A DNA stretch of 10,842 nucleotides. It comes from Acidimicrobiales bacterium (GTDB lineage Bacteria; Actinomycetota; Acidimicrobiia; Acidimicrobiales; Ilumatobacteraceae). The DNA lies in assembly GCA_030833305.1 (NCBI GenBank), contig JAURHL010000054.1, forward strand, positions 1-10,842, given 5' to 3'. Under the pieces are notes generated by a model that was given only the letters and a program-made list of their open reading frames with translations, was not told the origin of the DNA and did no database searches. The translations under genes and the position numbers were made by a program. Positions 6,799 to 10,842 of the stretch are shown here, one piece after another. Within the stretch, counting starts at the first letter, position 1; each line of letters opens with the position of its first letter.

Positions 6799-7092
6799 GT
6801 GCGAGTGGTCAAAGCGCTCATGTCGAGAATCACCGGCCGTGATGTGCGTGCTCTGCGGGCCGAGGTGGCCGAGATCCGCAATCAGGTGCAGGTCATCAAC
6901 GACGTCGTGCAGGCCTTGAATCACGACGTACGTTCGGGGGCCGATCGCTCTCTGCCGTTGTTCCTGGGATACGCCGAACGCGTCCGACTGGACGCTGACA
7001 CCGCGATGGCGGCCGTGGAGTCGATCGAGCGTCAGATCACCCGCTTGGAGGCCATGATCGACACCGCCTCCACCCCCGCGAATCGGAGCTGA
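6799..7092 (+). CDS. Small coiled-coil protein, first gene of the tandem-GT operon
   Basis: This 97-residue soluble protein has no recognised enzymatic domain. Two coiled-coil blocks are plain in the heptad pattern. In the first, hydrophobic residues fall at V16, L19, V23, I26, V30, I33, V37, L40 and V44, with perfect 3-4 spacing. In the second they fall at V62, A66, A69, V73, I76, I80, L83 and I87, also with perfect 3-4 spacing. A hinge at about 45-61 contains PLFLGY. A likely leaderless promoter box lies six bases before the GTG. The next gene, a two-domain glycosyltransferase, starts five bases after the stop, so the two are surely co-transcribed. It may oligomerise and act as a scaffold or chain-length partner for that enzyme, but this is inference. 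No signal peptide or membrane segment is visible. Confidence 0.75.
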   Translation: MRVVKALMSRITGRDVRALRAEVAEIRNQVQVINDVVQALNHDVRSGADRSLPLFLGYAERVRLDADTAMAAVESIERQITRLEAMIDTASTPANRS

Positions 7093-7097
7093 GGCCG

Positions 7098-9461
7098 GTG
7101 CCGAACCCCCGCGTGCTGGTGGATGGACGCGTCATCTCGCATCCCACCGCCGGTGGACGCGGGATCGGTCGCTACACCATCGGGTTGGTGCGGGCCATGC
7201 GGGCCGCGGGGGCCGACCTGACCGTGCTCGTCGACGCGTCAGCCGACGATCGCGAATGGCGGACGGCCATCGAGGGTGTCCACACCGCACCGCTCACGCG
7301 AGCGGCGATCGTGGCCGAACCCCCGTCGACCTGGTTCTTGTGCACCCAGATGATGTTGCACCCCGTTGCTCTCGACGTCGTTCCCCGCGCCGTCACCGAA
7401 GCCGGGTTGCGCGTGGTCGGGGTGCTGCACGACGTCATCCCGTACCGATACCCCGATCGCTATCTGGTCGAGGACTCGGCGCGAGTGCAGGCACGTCTGC
7501 GCGCGGGTCTGGTACGAACCTTCGATCGGCTGCTGTCGAACTCCACGTTCTCGGCCGACACGGCCAGCGTGGTTCTCGGCTTCCCCCGCGATCGCATCGA
7601 GGTGGTGGGCGCGGCCATCGATCCGCAGTTCGTTCCCTCCGATGACCCGCGGTCCATCGATGCACGACTGGCCCGATTGGTCGACATCGGGCTCGATCTC
7701 GACCGCCGACGCGTGGTGGCGGTCACCGGTGGGGATGATCGCAAGAACACGCCGGGTCTGATCCGTGCGTGGGCCGGTCTGCCCCCCGAGTTGCGATCGC
7801 GACACCAGCTGGTGATCGCCTGCACCGCAGTACCGGCCGTGCGCGATCGGTGGCATCACATCGTCCACCATCTCGACATGGGATGGCAGTCGGACGTGGT
7901 GGTGACCGATACCGTCTCCGACGACGAGATGGTGGCGTTGTATCAAGGGTCCGCGTTGTCGGTGTTCCCCTCGTTGGAGGAGGGGTTCGGGTTACCGGTC
8001 GCCGAAGCGGCGGCCAGTGGGTGCCCGGTGATATGCAGCGACAACTCGTCGTTGCCCGAGGTCATCGGCGATGCGCGGGCCACCTTCGACGCCAACGACG
8101 TGGCCGACATGACGAGCGTTATTCGTTCCGGCCTCGAGGACGAGACGTTCCGTTCTCTGTTGTCTGAGGTCGCCGCCGAGACGTCGAACCGCTGGACCTG
8201 GGAACGGGTGGGTCGCGCGGCGGTGGCGGCGTTGAACGAGGATCCCCCGCGCACAGCGGCGCGGCGCGCGCATCGTCGCCGCGTGGCGTTGGTGGGACCG
8301 TTCGCCGGATCGCCCTCGGGCATTGGCGCCTACAACGAACGCGTGTTGGCGGCCTGGAATTCGTCGCAACGTTCGGCAGACCTCGAACCCGTCATCGACC
8401 TGACCGCCACCGACGGCGCGGCCGGCAACCGTCGCAACGTGGCGGGGCTCGGGCGATACTTCCACAAGCACGACTTCGACGCGATGGTGAACACACTGGG
8501 GTCTTCCGAGTTCCACGCGGCCACTCTCGCGTCGTTGGGGGAGACTCCCGGACACGTCTGGCTGCACGAACCGACGTTGGTGGGGTGTCTCGTCGGAATC
8601 GGGCATCTATCGGGACAGCGCGACTGGGCCGAGTCTCGTCTGCGCGAGGAACTTCGTCGGTGCGGCGTTCCCGAGAGCGCGTGGCCAACCGATCCGCTGG
8701 ATGCCGATGCCTATCACCGCGCGAACATCACGTTTCTCGAACCGGTGATCGCCGGTGCGGAATCGGTGATCGTGTCCTCCGACGAGGCGGCCGACGTGGT
8801 GAGGTCGATCGATCCGGGTCATCCGCCGATCCTGATCATGCCGCACGCCACCCATCACAACGAGCGGGCCCCCATGCCGGCGGGGCGCACGATCGTGTCG
8901 TACGGATGGCTCGACGAGAGCAAGAAGCCCGAGGTGCTCATCGGCGCCGTGGCCACCTTGGCGGGATGGATGCGCGACATCCGTCTGGTGTTCGCGGGTG
9001 GTTGTTCCTCAGAGTTGCGCGCCCGCCTCGACGCGGTGGTGGCGGCCCGCCATCTGGAGGAGTGGGTTCATTTCACGGGATGGCTCGACGCGGATCAGTT
9101 GAATGAAACCTTGCTCACCGCCCGTGTCGGAGTGCAATTGCGTCGCCAGGCCCGTGGGCAACGAAGCGGAGCAGTCGCCGAACTGAACTCGCGCGGAATT
9201 CCGGTGGTCACCGACATCGGTACCGAGGAGATCACCGACGCCGACGTTTTGTCGGAGTTGTTGCGTCCGCTGCTGATCGACGATCACGACTGGCAGCGCG
9301 CATCGGAGGAATCGTGGCGGGCCGGCCAGGAGTTTCTCTTCGAAGATCTGGCCGTAGCGCTCGATCGGTGGGTGTTCCCGACTCGTCCACGCGAACGGGG
9401 CACGATCACCCGGGTTCATGACTTGGTGCCCGAGTTGCGCGAACGATCCTCGTTATCGTGA
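7098..9461 (+). CDS. Tandem two-domain GT4-like (GT-B) glycosyltransferase
   Basis: The 787 residues contain two GT-B glycosyltransferase domains, each about the size of a complete GT4 enzyme. Domain 1 (about 4-380) has DGR plus GIGRY (9-25), VLHDVIPYRYPD (109-120), GGDDRKN (211-217) with the donor-phosphate-binding R-K pair, and PSLEEGFGLPVAEAAASG (291-308), which holds the GT4 EX7E signature (E295 and E303). An Arg-rich linker (about 383-395) leads to domain 2 (about 395-765), with VALVGPF...PSGIGAYN (396-413), VWLHEP (487-492), SYGWLDESKKPEVLI (601-615) and SGAVAELNSRGIPVV (690-704). In domain 2 the first acidic residue of EX7E is missing, with G687/Q688 there. Start GTG 7098 has GGAG nine bases upstream. 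The architecture recalls bifunctional polymerases such as E. coli WbdA. One or both domains may be active. Confidence 0.9.
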   Translation: MPNPRVLVDGRVISHPTAGGRGIGRYTIGLVRAMRAAGADLTVLVDASADDREWRTAIEGVHTAPLTRAAIVAEPPSTWFLCTQMMLHPVALDVVPRAVTEAGLRVVGVLHDVIPYRYPDRYLVEDSARVQARLRAGLVRTFDRLLSNSTFSADTASVVLGFPRDRIEVVGAAIDPQFVPSDDPRSIDARLARLVDIGLDLDRRRVVAVTGGDDRKNTPGLIRAWAGLPPELRSRHQLVIACTAVPAVRDRWHHIVHHLDMGWQSDVVVTDTVSDDEMVALYQGSALSVFPSLEEGFGLPVAEAAASGCPVICSDNSSLPEVIGDARATFDANDVADMTSVIRSGLEDETFRSLLSEVAAETSNRWTWERVGRAAVAALNEDPPRTAARRAHRRRVALVGPFAGSPSGIGAYNERVLAAWNSSQRSADLEPVIDLTATDGAAGNRRNVAGLGRYFHKHDFDAMVNTLGSSEFHAATLASLGETPGHVWLHEPTLVGCLVGIGHLSGQRDWAESRLREELRRCGVPESAWPTDPLDADAYHRANITFLEPVIAGAESVIVSSDEAADVVRSIDPGHPPILIMPHATHHNERAPMPAGRTIVSYGWLDESKKPEVLIGAVATLAGWMRDIRLVFAGGCSSELRARLDAVVAARHLEEWVHFTGWLDADQLNETLLTARVGVQLRRQARGQRSGAVAELNSRGIPVVTDIGTEEITDADVLSELLRPLLIDDHDWQRASEESWRAGQEFLFEDLAVALDRWVFPTRPRERGTITRVHDLVPELRERSSLS

Positions 9462-9468
9462 GAGCGCC

Positions 9469-10842
9469 ATGACTCCGCCGGCGCCCTTCGTTCGCATCGT
9501 TGTGCTGTCGTTCGATGGCGGTCAGATGACCATCGATTGCATCGAGTCGTTGCTTCGCACCACGTGGCCCACCGACCGCTACGAGATCGTGATGGTCGAC
9601 AACGGGTCGCTCGACGACGTGACCGAGCAAGTGCGATCGGCCCACCCGACGGTGCGGGTGCTGGAGCCCTTGCGCAACCTCGGTTTCGCGGGCGGATGCA
9701 ACCTCGGGCTGTCGGCTACTCACGACTCGGACGGACGCGCCCTCGCCGAGTACGAGTTCGCGGCCCTGATCAACAACGACGCCACCGTGGACGCCGGCTG
9801 GCTCGCGGGCCTGATGTCCGGATTCGACGCGGGAAGCGACGTCGGTGCGGTCAGCGCCAAGATGCTCTTCGCCGATCGGTTCACCGGTATCGACCTCTCC
9901 GTGTCCGAGACGACCACCGCGGGTGGGGGCGACGATCGTGCGATCGGCGTGTGCGTCAGCGGGGTGCGCATCGACGGCCGGCGCGAGGATCATCGCCTGC
10001 AGTTCGACGAGGGTTTCCACGGTCCGGTGGCACACGATCCGTCCCGCGACGAGGAGTTCGCTCGCTGGAGCAAGAAGGCCGCTGCCCTGCGCATCGCCGA
10101 GACACGGCCGGACCCCTCGACGGTGCAGGTCGTGTCATTGCGATTGTCGGCCGAGACCCGGCGCACCGTCACCCTCACCACCGACATCGACGAGGTGACC
10201 GTGGAGATCGGCGGTGGCTATTCGGACAAGAAGCCCGTCTTCTCCTGGGTGGACGTTCGCATCGGATCCGACGTGTTCGACGTGGTGAACAACGTGGGTT
10301 CGAACCTGTACCAGCGGGGCTTCGGTGGCGACCGCGGATTCCTCGAGCGTGACCGCGGGCAGTACGAGCAGGCCGCCGAGGTGTTCGCCTGGTGCGGTGG
10401 AGCGGTGTTGCTGCGAGGCGACTACCTGAGATCGGTCGGGCTCTTCGACGAGCGCCTGTTCCTGTATTACGAGGACACGGACCTGTCGTGGCGCGGTCGG
10501 TTGCAAGGATGGCGTTACATCTACACACCCGAGGCCGTCGTGCGACATCGTCATGCGCAGTCGTCGGGACTCGGCAGCGACGTGTTCCGTTTCCACACCG
10601 AGCGAAATCGTCTGCTGGTGTTGGCGAAGAACGCGCCGATGTGGCTGGCCGTTCGATCGGGCCTGGGTGAGGTCAAGCGAACCGTGGTGGTGAACGTGCG
10701 ACATCTGGTTCTGCGTCCCCTCACCTTGCGCATGCCGTCTCGTCCGGAGGCCCGGCATCGTCGACGCGTGCTGAGGAGTTACCTGAGTCTTCTTCCCGCG
10801 ATGCTCCGAGATCGTTGGATGATGGATCGTCATGTCTCGCGC
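9469..10842 (+). CDS. Family 2 glycosyltransferase with a large internal insertion (runs off the right edge)
   Basis: A GT-A fold glycosyltransferase; 458 residues are visible and the frame is still open at the window end. Core motifs are RIVVLSFDGG (9-18), IVMVDNGSLDD (40-50), NLGFAGGCN (70-78), the metal-binding INND (101-104), DRGQYEQAAEVFAWCGGAVLLR (295-316) and LYYEDTDLSWR (332-342), which carries the catalytic base. In most relatives about 70-90 residues separate NND from the CGGA motif; here about 205 do. The extra block, about residues 140-268, has strand-like stretches VQVVSLRLSA (219-228) and TVTLTTDIDEVTVEIGGG (233-250). It seems to be inserted between FADR and the VNNVGSNLYQRG segment that normally follows directly. 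The start ATG is preceded by GAGAG four bases away, seven bases after the upstream stop. The donor sugar is unknown. Confidence 0.9.
   Translation, partial: MTPPAPFVRIVVLSFDGGQMTIDCIESLLRTTWPTDRYEIVMVDNGSLDDVTEQVRSAHPTVRVLEPLRNLGFAGGCNLGLSATHDSDGRALAEYEFAALINNDATVDAGWLAGLMSGFDAGSDVGAVSAKMLFADRFTGIDLSVSETTTAGGGDDRAIGVCVSGVRIDGRREDHRLQFDEGFHGPVAHDPSRDEEFARWSKKAAALRIAETRPDPSTVQVVSLRLSAETRRTVTLTTDIDEVTVEIGGGYSDKKPVFSWVDVRIGSDVFDVVNNVGSNLYQRGFGGDRGFLERDRGQYEQAAEVFAWCGGAVLLRGDYLRSVGLFDERLFLYYEDTDLSWRGRLQGWRYIYTPEAVVRHRHAQSSGLGSDVFRFHTERNRLLVLAKNAPMWLAVRSGLGEVKRTVVVNVRHLVLRPLTLRMPSRPEARHRRRVLRSYLSLLPAMLRDRWMMDRHVSR

Noticed and set aside
6720..6881. Upstream extension of the methyltransferase frame to an ATG at 6881
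   Set aside because: It would overlap the divergent coiled-coil gene by more than 80 bases and cross both candidate promoter boxes, and the extra residues show no domain.
5761..6924. A 387-codon open frame on the minus strand overlapping the methyltransferase
   Set aside because: It is out of frame with the methyltransferase motifs, Arg/His/Gly rich, and overlaps real genes at both ends.
9537..10352. A 271-codon plus-strand open frame inside the last GT2 gene
   Set aside because: Arg- and Gly-rich out-of-frame shadow. The frame starting at 9469 carries all the GT2 motifs and stays open to the window end.
1..10842. A defence system, prophage, mobile element or CRISPR
   Set aside because: No transposase, integrase, phage protein, nuclease or spaced repeat array was seen. 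All genes fit glycan synthesis and export.

Overview
The window looks like part of a cell-surface polysaccharide (glycan) assembly and ABC-export locus. The host is probably a high-GC actinobacterium. The support is high GC throughout, frequent GTG and TTG starts, 1 to 4 base gene overlaps, and two TANNNT boxes placed 5 to 8 bases before start codons, as in actinobacterial leaderless promoters. A lineage such as Acidimicrobiia would fit, but the sequence alone does not prove it. No tRNA, rRNA, CRISPR array, insertion sequence or integrase was seen. Coding density is close to complete and no gene-free stretch exceeds 90 bases.

Layout: (1) Minus strand, 1-1236: an ABC-2 polysaccharide permease (Wzm type) followed, with a GTGA overlap, by a family 2 glycosyltransferase (GT2) that runs off the left edge. 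(2) An 85-base divergent spacer. (3) Plus strand, 1322-5842: the partner ATPase (Wzt type, with a C-terminal extension of the glycan-binding kind), a GT2, a multi-membrane GT-C glycosyltransferase, and a polyprenyl-phosphate-type GT2. (4) Minus strand, 6719-5832: a methyltransferase with a Cys4 zinc-ribbon-like N-terminus. It overlaps the preceding gene tail-to-tail by 11 bases. (5) A 79-base divergent spacer with a leaderless-type -10 box facing each way. (6) Plus strand, 6799 to the right edge: a 97-residue coiled-coil protein, a 787-residue protein with two GT-B (GT4-like) glycosyltransferase domains, and a GT2 with a large insertion that runs off the right edge.

Working model: the cytoplasmic GT2 and GT4 enzymes build a glycan on a lipid carrier. 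The polyprenyl-phosphate GT2 and the GT-C enzyme probably form a pair in which one makes a lipid-linked sugar and the other transfers it outside the membrane. Wzm and Wzt export the chain. The Wzt C-terminal domain, the methyltransferase, the coiled-coil protein and the tandem GT4 protein together recall the E. coli O8/O9a logic, in which a methyl cap and a coiled-coil ruler end the chain and Wzt reads the cap. Here those parts would be on separate genes. That link is inference and is the most interesting idea in the window.
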